A stretch of 64,000 bases of DNA from Lepas anatifera (GCA_034440635.1 JAOTON010000385.1:3215001-3279000); one strand, 5' to 3'. Shown: positions 47,234-58,834, counted from the first letter of the stretch. Made by a program: numbers and translations. Notes: generated by a model not told the origin, from the letters alone.

Positions 47234-47394
47234 TGTCACTTTATCTTGCAACTGTCAAAATATTGTTCTGTGTCTGTCAGACCTCTTGTACATGTCTCAT
47301 TTATTTGTATTTTCATAGAATGGGCTGTTCATCGTCCCCCTCACAGTTCAGCGAACGGGTGGAGTGTATGAGCTGCGATGTCCTTCACGTTTTT

Positions 47395-47545
47395 TGTTTG
47401 TTTTGTTTTTATTTTTTGTTTTGCTAAATGTAGTCATGTCTCTTGAGAGTTGTATTCATCTGCCTTTGTTCTTGTTTTTGTTTTTTCCCTTCTTTTTTGT
47501 CTTGCTAAATGTAGCCATGTCTCCTGTGAGTTGTATCCAGCAGTC
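47395..47545 (+). repeat. Tandem duplication in LINE 3' UTR
   Basis: TTTTGTTTTGCTAAATGTAG followed by TCATGTCTC and GAGTTGTATTCA recurs about 75 bases later with small changes (TTTTGTCTTGCTAAATGTAG, CCATGTCTC, GAGTTGTATCCA). Short direct repeats in LINE 3' UTRs are common. Confidence 0.85.
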
Positions 47546-48489
47546 TGTGTGAAATGTATCCAGTTCTGTTCTTTCTATATAATGTCTGTTTCTTTTCTTG
47601 TGCCCCATCCCACCTGAAGATTAGTGCTTTTCTTTCTTATCTTCTTTTCCCCAACCCCACTTGAAGATCAGGGAACCCTCCCATCCGGGATATAACGGTG
47701 GACCAGTGGTGGGGGCTGGAAGTGGCGAGGTGGATTGTCTACCAACGATCACCCCAAGGGCTCAACCAGAAACTTAGACCCTGTTGGTGGTGGCCGAAGT
47801 CAGGCTTTTAGTCTTCTCGTCTATTATCAGCTGCTGCACCTCATATGCTGTTTGTCCTTGTCCAATCGCACCATGTTTGCCCACCCCGCCCGTCTGCCCT
47901 AGCCCCGTATCCCCGTGTTTTTTTGCTAAGTCCGACTAATCTTTCAGACACCTCATGGCGGTCTACCTCCTGGCTTGCTGCTGCCTGCAGCCCTCGCCTG
48001 ACGGGCGATGATCCCCCATGGATCCGGGTAGCTGTCGGCTGGAGCTGCGCTTCCGACCGGACGACGTGTTCTGCGGGCCCTCCTGCACGGAGCCAGGATC
48101 ATGCAGGGTTTGTTGCCGAAAGTGAGGTGTCGGCGGTAGAAGAGCTCGACATAGCCTTCAGTGTACTCCACAGAGCTGATGAGCACCGCCGGAAGGATGT
48201 TCCGCTCGACAACATGTGTGACTTCCTGCCGATGGACGAGTCGGGTGGCTCCATCCACACGGACGTGGTACCCGCCTCGTGCATTGACACAACGAACCCG
48301 ACCCGACCCGCCAGTCTCTTCATACCGCCTGTTAGCCGTCTCTCGCGTGGATGCGCCTCTGATCTGCTGCTACCGGCGTCCTAAGTACAACCGCCGAGCA
48401 AAGTACCGGCTGGCCACAGGTGGAGGTGGTTCGGCGCCCGAGCGGTCTCCGGCCTGCACCATATGCCGTAGCACCCGCTGGCCGACTGA

Positions 48490-49041
48490 CCACGGCTGGA
48501 TCCAGCCCGGTGCCGAGGACAGGGTGCTCGCCCTCATTACGCGGCACGTAGACGCCTAGTCAGCGGCGCCAACACCGAAACCGGCGCGTCCGGAGACATC
48601 TCCGACGTCTCAGACGTCGGGGCGGAGGGCGAGAAGCCGGACTTCACCGAGGACCGGGAGACTGAAGACAGCGAGGAGGCTGACGTCACTGGTGCCAGCG
48701 GGGAGGTGGCTGACGTCACTGGTGCCAGCGGGGAGGTGGCTGACGTCACTGGTGCCAGCGGGGAGGTGGCTGACGTCACTGGTGCCAGCGGGGATGTGGC
48801 TGACGTCATTGGTGCGGACGTCGGGACAACTTGTCCGCGGTGCCTGTCTGGGCCTCACGGGCCCAGACATAAAATGGAGACTCAAGTGTTGCTCACTTCA
48901 GCTGTCCAGCCGTCTGTGGCCCACGGCGTATGCGCCTGGAGTGTGTCTTGTTTCGCCTCTCCCCTTCATGAGCTGGTTGCGGCTTTGCTGAGGTGTTGTC
49001 ACCCATGCGTCGCGTCGTTCATGGTATGGGATCTGCACTGA
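48490..49041 (+). CDS. Hypothetical acidic repeat-containing open frame
   Basis: This is a 184-codon segment including the stop, with no stop from 48490. The first part is acidic (SGDISDVSDVGAEGEKPDFT), followed by four ten-residue repeats ADVTGASGEV encoded by the 30-bp minisatellite. A CPRCLSGPHGPRH segment (Cys-x2-Cys) comes next, then a Cys-rich tail. The acidic composition continues outside the repeat, which is slightly more than expected by chance. There is no credible start codon; an exon of a larger or dead gene is possible. The frame at 48161-48559 may precede it with a frame change near 48555. Confidence 0.25.
   Translation, partial: PRLDPARCRGQGARPHYAARRRLVSGANTETGASGDISDVSDVGAEGEKPDFTEDRETEDSEEADVTGASGEVADVTGASGEVADVTGASGEVADVTGASGDVADVIGADVGTTCPRCLSGPHGPRHKMETQVLLTSAVQPSVAHGVCAWSVSCFASPLHELVAALLRCCHPCVASFMVWDLH
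48679..48818 (+). repeat. 30-bp minisatellite
   Basis: Four near-identical units of GCTGACGTCACTGGTGCCAG plus CGGGGAGGTG are followed by a partial fifth. Each contains the palindrome TGACGTCA, identical to a CRE site. The period is divisible by three. Confidence 0.96.
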
Positions 49042-49191
49042 AATAATATGTGTATTGATGTTGAGCCGTTCCTGATGATGTGTGCCGAGATGGATTGTCC
49101 CCTCCACCCAGCCCTCGGACGCCGGAATGCTCCCCCTCGTTATCCGGTCTCGTGCGCCATTAACGAGGCCATCCGCCCCCGGCGTCGAGCT

Positions 49192-49334
49192 TCCTCCGCC
49201 GCTGCGCCGTGCTCCCTCCGCCGCTGCGCCGCGCTCCCTCCGCCGCTGCGCCGCGCTCCCTCCGCCGCTTCGCCGCGCTCCCTCCGCCGCTGCGTCGCGC
49301 TCCCTTTGCCGCTACGTCTCTTCGCCGCTGCGTC
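49192..49334 (+). repeat. 22-bp minisatellite
   Basis: About six units of TCCGCCGCTGCGCCGCGCTC plus CC repeat every 22 bases and decay to the right. Ser/Arg/Ala-rich frames across it on both strands are artefacts. Confidence 0.93.
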
Positions 49335-49711
49335 GCGTTCACTCCACCGATGGGCTGGGCGCGCTCCGCTGCGCCCCTGGCCCCGTTGCCGTCTCGATGC
49401 TGGTGTCCCTGTCCACATCGTCCTCCCTCACGAATGTCGCCACCTCGCAGCTCTGCCCAGGTTTTTTCTGACCCTAATGTCCCGAGGATTGTCCTCTTTG
49501 CATTTATAGATTTGTAGTGGGGGAAACGTTTGGATTCTTCGCATTTCGATGTGTACGTGTAATAAACGTGTACGGTATCAAGACTGACTGGAGGAGAGTG
49601 GACCACACCCATACCAGTAAAAACAAACTGATTCAGTGACACTCAGTCACATCGGCCAGGCCTGATGTCGATTATTGATCGCCCTGTAGCACTGTCGTTC
49701 CCGGCCCCGTT

Positions 49712-50183
49712 ACGTCTAAGTCCGTCCCTACAGAGGCCGCCTTAGTTTGCACAGCAGCCGAGTCTGCGGCGGTGCCACGTCTAAGTCCGTCCCTACAGCG
49801 GCCGCCTTAGTTTGTACAGCAGCCGAGTCTCCGGCGGTGCTACGTTTAAGTCCGTCCCTACAGCCACAGAGGCCACCTTAGTTTGTACAGCAGCCGAGTC
49901 TGCGGCGGTGCCACGTATAAGTCCGTCCCTGCTGCCACAGAGGCCGCCTTAGTTTGTACAGCAGCCGAGACTGCGGCAGTGCCACGTCTAAGTCCGTCCA
50001 TACAAAGGCCGCCTTAGTTTGTACAGCAGCCGAGTCTCCGGCGGTGCTACGTTTAAGTCCGTCCCTACAGCCACAGAGGCCACCTTAGTTTGTACAGCAG
50101 CCGAGTCTCCGGCGGTGCTACGTTTAATTTCGTCCCTACAGAGGCGCCTTAGTCTGTACAGAAGCCGAGCAGCCGGCGGTGCC
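49712..50183 (+). repeat. 65/71-bp minisatellite, eight units
   Basis: Units start at 49712, 49777, 49842, 49913, 49984, 50049 and 50120 with ACGT(C/T)TAAGTCCGTCCCTAC and contain CCTTAGTTTGTACAGCAGCC. Some units are 71 bp because of a six-base CCACAG insertion. The array ends 75 bases upstream of the ATG at 50258, so it could overlap a promoter region, but there is no direct evidence of that. Confidence 0.95.
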
Positions 50184-50257
50184 AGGCTGTGCTCAGCCTG
50201 GGGTTAGCGGGCTCGCTGTCCGAGCAATAGCGTTAAAATCCAGCCAGGAGCACAGGC

Positions 50258-50270
50258 ATGGACGCGCAAG
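50258..50270 (+). CDS. Candidate minimal first exon (ATG to splice donor)
   Basis: CACAGGC-ATG begins a 13-base segment (M-D-A-Q plus one base) that runs into CAAG|GTAAGT, a near-perfect donor, leaving phase 1. Without splicing the frame closes within a few codons. No TATA box is evident just upstream. The layout resembles the candidate at 36820. It is short enough to be chance. Confidence 0.22.
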
Positions 50271-50283
50271 GTAAGTAGGACGG

Positions 50284-50895
50284 GGACACGTCCCCAGCTG
50301 GTGAGTGGAGTCCGCATGAGACGGGACCATGAGCGGGAATCAAGGGACCTGGTGGGACGGGACCGGACGGGTTGGGATGATTTTCTCCTGCCTTTATTTG
50401 GGACGGAGAGGTTTATATTTCCTGAATCAAGGATTTGTATCCTTAAAAATCAAAACAGCACGGTAACTATTAGGAGACTGGCTCCGATAAAATCTTAACA
50501 GCAATGAATTGATGGAGAAAATAGAATCTCACACTACTGTTGGAGAAATAAAAAAGCCGAGTATCTGTCATTAGATTGAAATGCAATAGATAAATGCAAA
50601 AAACAAAAACAAATAGAATACCAAGTGAGGCAAATTAGTTGCAAAAAATGTTCAGCTGTTCTTGCAAAGTGCAGCAATATAAAACTACTTGAGAAAACAG
50701 CCCAGCCATGATTGGAATACAAATGTGAGCTTTCAGCAAATTTCAGCCCGGTTCAGGGGAGTGTTTTAAATGTCCCGAGCACCACGTTGAGTCTCCTCGC
50801 ATGCTTTATCAGCTAGCTGAAGCTGATGGTAAAGAAATTTGTGAAGAGAACATCCTAAAGGAGCGTGGGTCTCTCTTTCTCTTTGCCTTGTCATC
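50284..50895. other. No supported gene
   Basis: GC-neutral to AT-rich sequence with a short tandem GGGACGGGACCGGACGGG motif at about 50320-50400. No gene is seen. Confidence 0.35.
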
Positions 50896-51927
50896 TTAAC
50901 CCGCGCCCCACCGGGGGGTCCGGCGCCACCTTCGCCCCACCGGGGGGCATCGATGGCCCCCTCTAACTCCGAAAATATGGGCGTTAGCACAAATCTGCAA
51001 AGTGCAATAGAAAGCTCGCGTGAATTCAGTAAGAAATTACTTCGCATGTTTTAGTGCTCACGTCAATGGTTTGACATCCAGAGGTCAAATTAGGTCAAGA
51101 TCGGCTATTTTCACTCAAATATGCAATGATTAAGCAAACTGGTCATAACTCTTATGTCATTAGAGCTATTGAGGCCTGGTAAAGTTCATTTGATAGGAAA
51201 TTGCCATTACTTTTTCCGGTATGTGGAAAGTAAAGACCTCCCGCCAGTGGTTTGACCTCCAGAGGTCACCTCGTGACCTAATATGACCTGAGGTCACGAA
51301 AGGTCACAAAGTGACCTTGCCGTATATCAAATGAAAGCCAGTGATAAGACAAACACGATGGTGTTTGTTTCACCGCTCTAGCTTAATTAGGTCAAAAGTT
51401 ATTGTCAAAATACTGTTTTTGACCTCTGGTGACGTTGGATGACCTTGGAAAAGTCAAAGGGTAAATATGACCTCTGGGATCCGTGAAAGGGTGTCCAAAA
51501 ACGTTGTTCTGAGCAGTCTGAGTATTTGCAATCATTTATGTGGCTTTTATATCATGAAACAGGTTTTCCCCATGCTTTTCCAATGGGAGAGGTCGCCTCG
51601 TGACCTGACCTCAGGGCACGAAATCGAAAAATCCCGGATATACACCTTGTAGACCCTGGAGGGGTCATGAAGTGTAGGAAGTTTCAAATCGATCGACTTT
51701 GAAATGTAGCTCTTACAGAGCTCTAAATTTGAAAAGAGGTGACCTTGGTTGACCTCGTCTGGTGACCTGACCTTGGGTGACCCGGGGTAACAAATTTGAG
51801 GGATGATGGGAAAATGATGCAGTGAGAGGTAGAGCCCTCAACCGCGGTGCTGCGCCTCGTCGTTTTTCTGCTATCCCGGAAAAACCTTAGGGGGGCCATC
51901 GATGGCCCCCGGTGGGGCGAGGGTTAA
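50896..51927. mobile_element. TTAA-flanked element, family E, AGGTCA-rich core
   Basis: TTAA at 50896-50899 and 51924-51927 bound a 1032-bp unit. The inverted ends are CCCGCGCCCCACCGGGGG and CCCTCGCCCCACCGGGGG. A perfect 20-bp palindrome GGGGGCCATCGATGGCCCCC lies at 51891-51910, and a one-mismatch version around ATCGAT at 50942-50961. The core is packed with AGGTCA/TGACCT words in direct and inverted spacing (51245-51320, 51420-51470, 51735-51790). CCC next to TTAA fits piggyBac-type ends. No transposase is present. A second copy starts at 63354. Confidence 0.9.
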
Positions 51928-52381
51928 AGGGAATGTGGCACCTTGGTCGAATCCTGGAATTTAGTGAAATTAGGCGTACTTTTAGCCGAAAATAATGAAA
52001 CCACTCATGATTTCTCTACAAAATGTACAATAAGCTCAATATTTTGTTTTTAAAAACACTCCTCTAGAAAAAGAAATAAATATCAGCCTGTGGATGATGT
52101 CACGATCTGGCAACCACTACCGTACTTGAAACGCTTCAAGGGCTTCAATTGGCTGATGCTCATCGTGACGTCAGCATATGTCGTCACACCAGTAGCTCAC
52201 AACAATGGCCGCCGGCGACGGGGGGCTGATGGGGGCTGGTGTCAGGTAGGTTTTAGCTTTTTTCTACGGCAATATCGAGTTCCAAGACAAATGAAATATG
52301 GAGTACCGGGTTTTCCGACTTGCTTTACAACTTGGCTGTCTCAGTTAAAATCACGTTGTAAAGGTGCCGCATTCCCTTTAA
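51924..52381. mobile_element. TTAA-flanked MITE, family F copy 1
   Basis: TTAA at 51924-51927 and 52378-52381 bound a 458-bp unit with inverted ends AGGGAATG(T/C)GGCACCTT. It shares its left TTAA with the family E element, so the two lie head to tail with no other sequence between. Related copies are at 43497-43686 (partial) and 63587 to the window end (inverted). The interior includes a conserved TGACGTCAGCATATGTCGTC block. No transposase frame is present. Confidence 0.92.
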
Positions 52382-55300
52382 GGTTTAATTGCGCTCCTTT
52401 AACCTAGATCAAGACACTGTCATACTGGAATATCAAAAACCTGTTTTGCCCGGACTCCTTTTGCCTTGGCTTCCTCTGTCCTAGCTATGGCCCACGGCAA
52501 TATCGTATCTTGGCGAGCTTCAGGTTTAGATCAAGTGTTAACTCGGTCTGTGTCCGCTGGGATACAACTTCCAGCCAAGCCACCCAATCAACAACTGCTA
52601 CATCTAGTCCACGCGCGCCGGACAAGCAATATCGTACTCCTTCTGACTACTTGAGAAACAATAGAGTGAGGAACACCAGAATAGAAACAGCAATGTCGGG
52701 TGGGACTGCTGGGCTTGCATGAGTGAAGACGTCCGTATTGCCTAGTGAAGATGTCGATATTACTAATGTCACAAAAGCAGTCCATTAAGCATGGTTGGAG
52801 ATCCTGGGAAGGTTGGGGGTCAGGACCCCCCTAGCTCGATTTTGGTTTTCCATAGGCTTTCTATAGGGCTTGTATTTCCGTAACAGCGTTAACCCACCCA
52901 GAACCCTCTGGATCAAAAGGAGATCTCCTGCCTTGTCATTAATAATTTTTTCTCTTTTGCAGAGGAATACATGACCAATCGCCCCTCGGGAAAACAAATT
53001 CTGACCGAAATGACACAAGTAACTAAAAAACCACGAGCGTTGTCTGTCATCATTACAAAACAACATGATGCCCATAAAAAATAGTCTTCCGAAACTTTTA
53101 CGTACACCTATATTGAGGAATTTGACAGCTTTACAGAATATATCTTGCCATGCTTCTTACGCGGGCGTACCTGGAACACCTTTTGTTTATAAAGCCGATG
53201 CACAGTCAATGCAGCCTTACAAACTGGCCGCCAATGGCATGTTTACCCTATCTACTATTAACCTCTAAAAATGCACCATACTGATTTCTGATGTCACTGA
53301 AGAATTTAGACTTGAATTCCTGGTACAAAAAATAGTTTTCCACCTCAATGACATTAAAAACCCCATCGGGAGCGTGGTAGGACCAGCAATGAAGCTCATG
53401 AGACATCGCTCGGGCAGCCCGACTTCTCATCTACACCGGTCTCGCCTCAGGATCGGCGTCCAATCGCAGCCGTACCGCCTAATGATCGCACCGTGACGTC
53501 ATTATGACGTCACTGGCACAGTTCAAGTTTAGCCAGGCGACTTACACCTTTGCGGAAGCGGCGGCCGGCGGCTCCACCCATGAGGAAACTTGCCGGCACG
53601 TCGGAGCAAGTACGCAGCCCGCTGCATCAACGTATCACCTGCCTTAGGCGACAGCGCAAGATGTCTCGTGCAGTAAAAGTGGAGGAAGGAAACGTCACAG
53701 ACTGAAGTCCCGCCCTGCTAATTTTCTCAGTCTATTCATGATAACTATCTTAATTAACCTTGGCCCTTACGGAGGTGTGGTTCTTGCGAGCCTTCCACTT
53801 CCCCTAAGTTCTTTCCGAGCATTGCAAAAAAGTAATTCTGGTTACAATCTTGAAAGTCTGTTTAGCCCCCGAAGCATTCATTGTGCGTGTTTTTCAAAAT
53901 TAAATTGCCGAGCTTCTAAGGTCACGGAGCTATGATCTCAACTGGAAGCATGCTGGGGTCAGAGTTTCCGTGGCAAGTCCATTGATGGCTTTAGTGAAAC
54001 TTCGATCCACAAGGTGTAGTCTATTAGAGGGTGCTGCTGAGGGTCCAAGTCCTTAATCCTACTACAGTGGCCCAAGTAGACCCATAGAAGTGAAAACTAA
54101 TAATTTTTAGAAAGTTTTACTTTTGACCTTCTGCGACCGTCGAACCCACTGTACACGTTACCTAGATAAGCAGAGCTATATGGCATATAAAGCGAAGGGA
54201 AAACGTCTTCTAATGACTCTGATGATTATACCATTTTGCTATACCCAATAATTTACCAGAAATTCTGAACAACAGCGGTCAGAGGAGTAAAATCGACTAA
54301 GGCTGGAAAAAATTCAGGTATCTTCCACCTGACCTGGAAGACAAAATAACCTCACATCAGTTTGCAAGAATCGCAAGCTCCTGTGACAAGCATCACGCTG
54401 ATTCTTACTGTCGTGAAGCTCTAACTAAATAAGGGGCGTATCGCGAGGGAGTAAGGGTGAATGTGGTGAAAAGATTAATGAGGGGGTTAAGGCATTGATA
54501 ACTTTTTATTTGAAACAATGATACCGATAGATGCATAGATACAGGAGAGCACACATGATTTCCTATTTTATGTGAGGGTGGAATCATGTTCGGTAGCACA
54601 ACTCGAAACAAGACAAGTGTAGGTTAGGTGCAAAATCAGATGCCCAGTATGACCTATTTTCATGCAAATAAACTATTTTCTCTCTGTGAGACTACTTTCG
54701 GTTAGGTACGAACACAGCTTGGGGTCCACTGATCGGTCAGAAAATGTCCGATCGTGCCAACTTAGGGAAAATCAGTGGAGAGCCAGAATATTGAATATTT
54801 TCACCCTGGTCAGCTAATTTGCTTAATAACTGACACCGGCACCTATTCAAATGCATATAAGCCCTGCGTTAGTATCTCCATCTAGTATCTCCATCTCCAT
54901 CTCCATCCATCTAGTATCTCCATCTGCATCTCCATCCATCTAGTAGTATCTCCATCTGATACCCAACTCACTCATTCTGTACGTTGGAAAAGTCATTAAA
55001 TCTGTTTTTAAACTAGACAATTTCTTTTCACCTGAGATAACTTTCTGATCTTGGGGCAGGAACGTGTCTGAGTTGGAGAAATTTAACAATTTGCCGGACC
55101 ATGGGTTCACAGAACATTTCACTTCGCACTATTTGAAGGGAATATGGCGTATCCCACAACGCCGTCGCAAGTCCGAGCTCTTGCGGACTCCAAGAAAACT
55201 CGTCATCATTACTCTCTGCACCGAATTTAAGAACTGTGCTTTCATTCTAAATGGTGAGCCCTGGTCGAAGCTTTCAGCACACATTATTTCCATGTCCGGT

Positions 55301-55556
55301 TAACGTGAGTTTAGGAAAATCTAAAAGCTCATCCGCGCTCGCTACACTGCCGGCTGAACTTCCCAGCGTGTAATAGCCGCAACTCAAGCCCCGTGTGACG
55401 GTGATCTTGCTACAAATACCGAAATCGATGCCATGAATTTTTTCGTGCGTGGTATTCTGCCTCCGTGCATCGAATATCCTCAAGTGTAGGAGACCATGGG
55501 GCCTGGTAATTGCTGTCTACTGAGTTGAAACATGCTCTGTGGTGAGGGATCTGACG
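52382..55556. other. Anonymous stretch, one small minisatellite
   Basis: No gene is supported. A CRE-like TGACGTCA and nearby ATGACGTCACTGG occur at about 53490-53515, in a GC-rich patch (53430-53700). Open frames are under 105 codons and lack motifs. Confidence 0.4.
54871..54959 (+). repeat. CTAGTATCTCCATCTCCATC minisatellite
   Basis: About three degenerate 30-35-bp units are built from CATCTAGTATCTCCATCTSCAT. This is local tandem duplication. Confidence 0.85.
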
Positions 55557-56754
55557 TTAACGCGCAGTGGAGAGGGCGTCCTAAGGTGTCCCACTGAGAT
55601 CTAGAAAACCATGACGGTTAGAAAACGACGGTTTTGAGTTGTCTGGGGTCAGAGGTGATCTACATTATAGCCAAGTTTCATTGACTTAGGACAATACCTT
55701 CAAGATCAAACGAGGCCGTACAGGTCAAATCGGGGGCCGTGCTAGAATCCTATTGGGAAATGCCGTGATTAGGAGAGGGTGGGTATGGTTCAGACGCTTT
55801 TCGAACCTTTTCATCTGGTGGACAAACTAATCGAACCAGGAGCATGAGATAGCGACATAGGGTTCCTTATCATTTTGATAATAAGCTGGTAAGAAGAGAA
55901 ACCGAAAGCTCTCTGGGATTGAGAAGTAGAGGAACCAACGTTACACCATGTCAAACGTCCGAAACTGCCCCACTAGTGGGGTAGGTTCTTGCACAGAACA
56001 GATGGGTTAGGATAGAGTCCGAGTAACAGAACTATTAGCATTCTATTTTAAGGAATTAAAAGATGCTCATACCGATGAAGAACTGGACTGTCATATACAG
56101 GGGCGTAGCCAGGATTTCGCTCAGGGGGGAGGGCGGCGGTCAAAAAGGGCCCTCGAAATTCCGCCAGAAGGGCCCAAAAAATGTTGGCAAGCAAAAAAAA
56201 ACGTTCAGCGCGGTTTTGGCGTCAGTTATCCTAAATAAGGTCGCTTTAAACCAGAGCACCGCTAAGATATCGCCATAAAAAATCATTTGTGTGCCTACCA
56301 AATTGCTTCAGAGCCAATCGTGCTCGAAAAGCGAAAAGGCCGCAAGTATTTCTTCCTCTTCGGAAGAAACTTCTTTCAAGGATAGATAGGTTTGGGGTTG
56401 TTGCACTGAGGAGCATAATTATGCGTAGAAAAGTTGGTCATTAACCTATCTCCTCAAATCCGGATTCATAATAAAGCAAAAGCACAAATATTATTCTGAA
56501 ATTTGGTGAAATCTGAAATTCCAGGTCTCACCTCACATCATGATCAAGAGCTTCTCCAATCAATACATTTCATGAAGATTCTGAGGAAGGGCTGTGTTCG
56601 AATACATTTTTACTCTTTTTGCTATTTTATGCATCCAGGATTCGAGGATACACGCCAATTAACAACTTAAGTTCGATGCCTGGTGCCTGCCATATATGGT
56701 GGTTATGCAAAAATAATTTTTTGGGGCATATCGACGCACCAACTGCCAGGGTCA

Positions 56755-56897
56755 TATGGCGTCGCCAACTCTTTCCTTGTTGGAAGGGTTTCTCATGAAC
56801 CAGCTTGCTCCTTGTTCAGGGAAGCTGCCGGGCCTTGAACCCGGGTCGGCTGAATGGAAGCCAGCTACACTGACCACTCCTCTACCGCGCCCCTGGT
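56755..56897 (-). repeat. tRNA-derived SINE
   Basis: On the minus strand, A-box-like GCGGTAGAGGAGTGGTCAGTG is followed by B-box GACCCGGGTTCAAGGCC about 30 bases later, then a short body ending near the ATATGACCCTGGCAG phrase. The internal polymerase III promoter structure is well preserved. A fragment of the same family is at 39828-39905. It lies inside the large hAT-type element. Confidence 0.82.
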
Positions 56898-57714
56898 TAT
56901 GCAACTTAAGCGTTTTACCTACAGCGGCAGCACATCGCTCGAAGCCCTCGCTCACGGCACTTTTCCCTTTAGCGACCTGGACCTCAGTTGAAAGGCTCTC
57001 GGGCATCCGCAGATATCTGACAGCCTTGTGTTTGACCTGTATGGAGCGGTAGTACACCATGGCAGCCCCCAGATCAGCCACTACACTGAATTCTGCTGGA
57101 ACCAGTCGGAGGCTGGTTGGTGCCACATTAACGATGCCTGTGTCAAGGAGGTACCGGCCGAGGAAGTGAAAAAGGCAGCAGCGTACGTGCCTTGTTACGC
57201 CGCCAAATATGCTGCTTAGTTCTTGTTAAAGTGGTTTTCTTTCAATTTGTCAATGACAGATTGTGGCGTTAAATAAATTAAAATTTCGCAATACAATGAT
57301 GAGACTGAGGTATGGAATAATATAGGCTGGTAATAAACAATTATTCTAGGGGCTTCTTTCACCTTCAAAGCGGTTCCTTTTGAACGAAAAAAACGCTTAA
57401 AATGGTATTTAGGGGCGGACGAAGGGAGGGCAGCTGACCACTACGGACACAGCTGGTCGGAGAGAGAGAAAGCTCTGCTGGTTCTAGAGAGCATAATGGT
57501 CACAAAGTGTTCTGCTGGTATCTGCGGGCCCTCTGTAATGCAAAGGGCCCCAGGACGCATTGAATCTATCTATGAATTGTCCAGCTGAGTTAAAAAGGAC
57601 CCTCCCATTGATAGCGGGGTATACGATAAATTTTGGGTCCAACTGGTTTCAAAGTCATATGGTGACATATGCTTATTCTGATAGTCCCATTAGGCCCTGC
57701 TGACTACAAAGGGA

Positions 57715-58537
57715 GTTGCCACGGTGGCCGGTGGGCCTCGAAGCCACCTTCGTCCTGGTGGGGGGGTTTCAAACGCCCCCTCGAACATGGCTCCCATGCG
57801 GGAAGGCGAAAAAAGCGATCGCAGGTAGATGGCTCATAAAAAATCCATGACGAAACTGCTTTGGTCACTTTCTGGGCCAGGTCGATATTGAGGTCTTGAC
57901 AGGTCAAGAAGGTGAACCTGTTAGGGAGGAGTTTCTGGTTTCTGGCGTCTGATAGAGTTCAGTTATAATCATTATTAAGCACCATTTCGTTTATGCACCT
58001 CGTTACGGCCAGTCGAATGATATATAATATGTTATACTAGGTCAAAACATAAAAATGGCCCGACCTAAGGTCAGGTCAAGGTCACCATCTAGCCTAGCAT
58101 AGTCAATATTCACATTTTAACCAAAACAGCAGATGTTGAAATGTGAATACCTGTCAATCACTTTTATGCAATAGTAAATATGCATATCAGTCGCTTTAAA
58201 AATAACAATCCAACGTAATGGTATCAAAATATTAGCTTTATCGTAATGTCCTGCAAAGTTATTGACCCAAGTCTGAAAACCTACTTAAGTAGCCCCAGAT
58301 GACCTCTCATAAGTCACAAGTTCAAACTTGCAACATGAACCAATAAAAGGGCCTAGGATATCATGATTTGGAGAATACGAAGGTGTTCCAAGCGGTATCT
58401 ACAGAAATAGGGCAATTTTTCGGCCAATTTCCGCTTTTCCTATGCATTCGAAATGGAGAGGTCATGATCCATGCCTGGCCCTATGTCATCTATATGAAAA
58501 ATCCCGGAATATATTTCGTTAACCTCGATGGGTTCAC

Positions 58538-58594
<57 letters not shown>

Positions 58595-58834
58595 TTCGAT
58601 TGGATAGATACCTTTTCTTACTTATCCAATCTTAAGCACTTTTAGAGGTGAGGTCAATTGACCTGTACTGATGATCTGACCTGAGATGACCCAACCTTAA
58701 AATTTTGGCAAAATTTGCAGAAGTGATCAAGAATAAGCTGTGTCAAGTCTGCAGTGCTTCGCGCCGCCGTTTATTCGTGCCGCCGGTAAAACCCGAGGGG
58801 ATGTTCAAACACTCCCCACTGGTGCGAGGGTTAA
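57715..58834. mobile_element. TTAA-type element, family D
   Basis: The right end ACTGGTGCGAGGG plus TTAA (58831-58834) is the inverse of a CCCTCGCACCAGTGGGG end, close to family E. The left end is decayed but keeps GCCACCTTCGTCC and the near-palindromic GGGGGTTTCAAACGCCCCC (57763-57781). The core has AGGTCA-type clusters (57880-57905, 58065-58085, 58650-58690) and matches 33485-35130. It lies within the hAT-type element and contains a TA microsatellite. No transposase is present. Confidence 0.72.
58545..58594 (+). repeat. (TA)n(TG)n microsatellite
   Basis: About 42 bases of pure AT dinucleotide are followed by a short GT run. Confidence 0.95.

Larger units (their letters stand above)
46082..47690 (+). 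mobile_element. 5'-truncated Jockey/CR1-like LINE
   Basis: This non-LTR element is truncated inside the reverse transcriptase. It keeps the rest of ORF2 to its stop at 47233, followed by a T-rich 3' UTR of uncertain length. No RNase H follows the RT, unlike the LINE at 8390-11480, so it belongs to a different clade, most like Jockey or CR1. The 5' junction abuts the 38-bp minisatellite. The right limit is approximate, and no poly(A) tail or target duplication was found. Confidence 0.85.
47830..49520. other. GC-rich block with overlapping open frames
   Basis: This 1.7-kb GC-rich island between AT-rich flanks has frames open on both strands. Plus-strand frames lie at 47845-48384, 48161-48559 (with a CTIC group) and 48490-49041. 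A minus-strand frame at 47953-48369 contains the protein-like phrase SSVEYTEGYVELFYRRHLTF. No family is recognised. It could be a degraded gene, a transposon remnant or GC-rich non-coding DNA. The G/C bias on both strands prevents a choice. Confidence 0.35.

Noticed and set aside
49048..49642. Overlapping Arg/Ser/Ala-rich frames of 90-160 codons on both strands.
   Set aside because: They cover the 22-bp GC-rich minisatellite and its flanks and show no motif.
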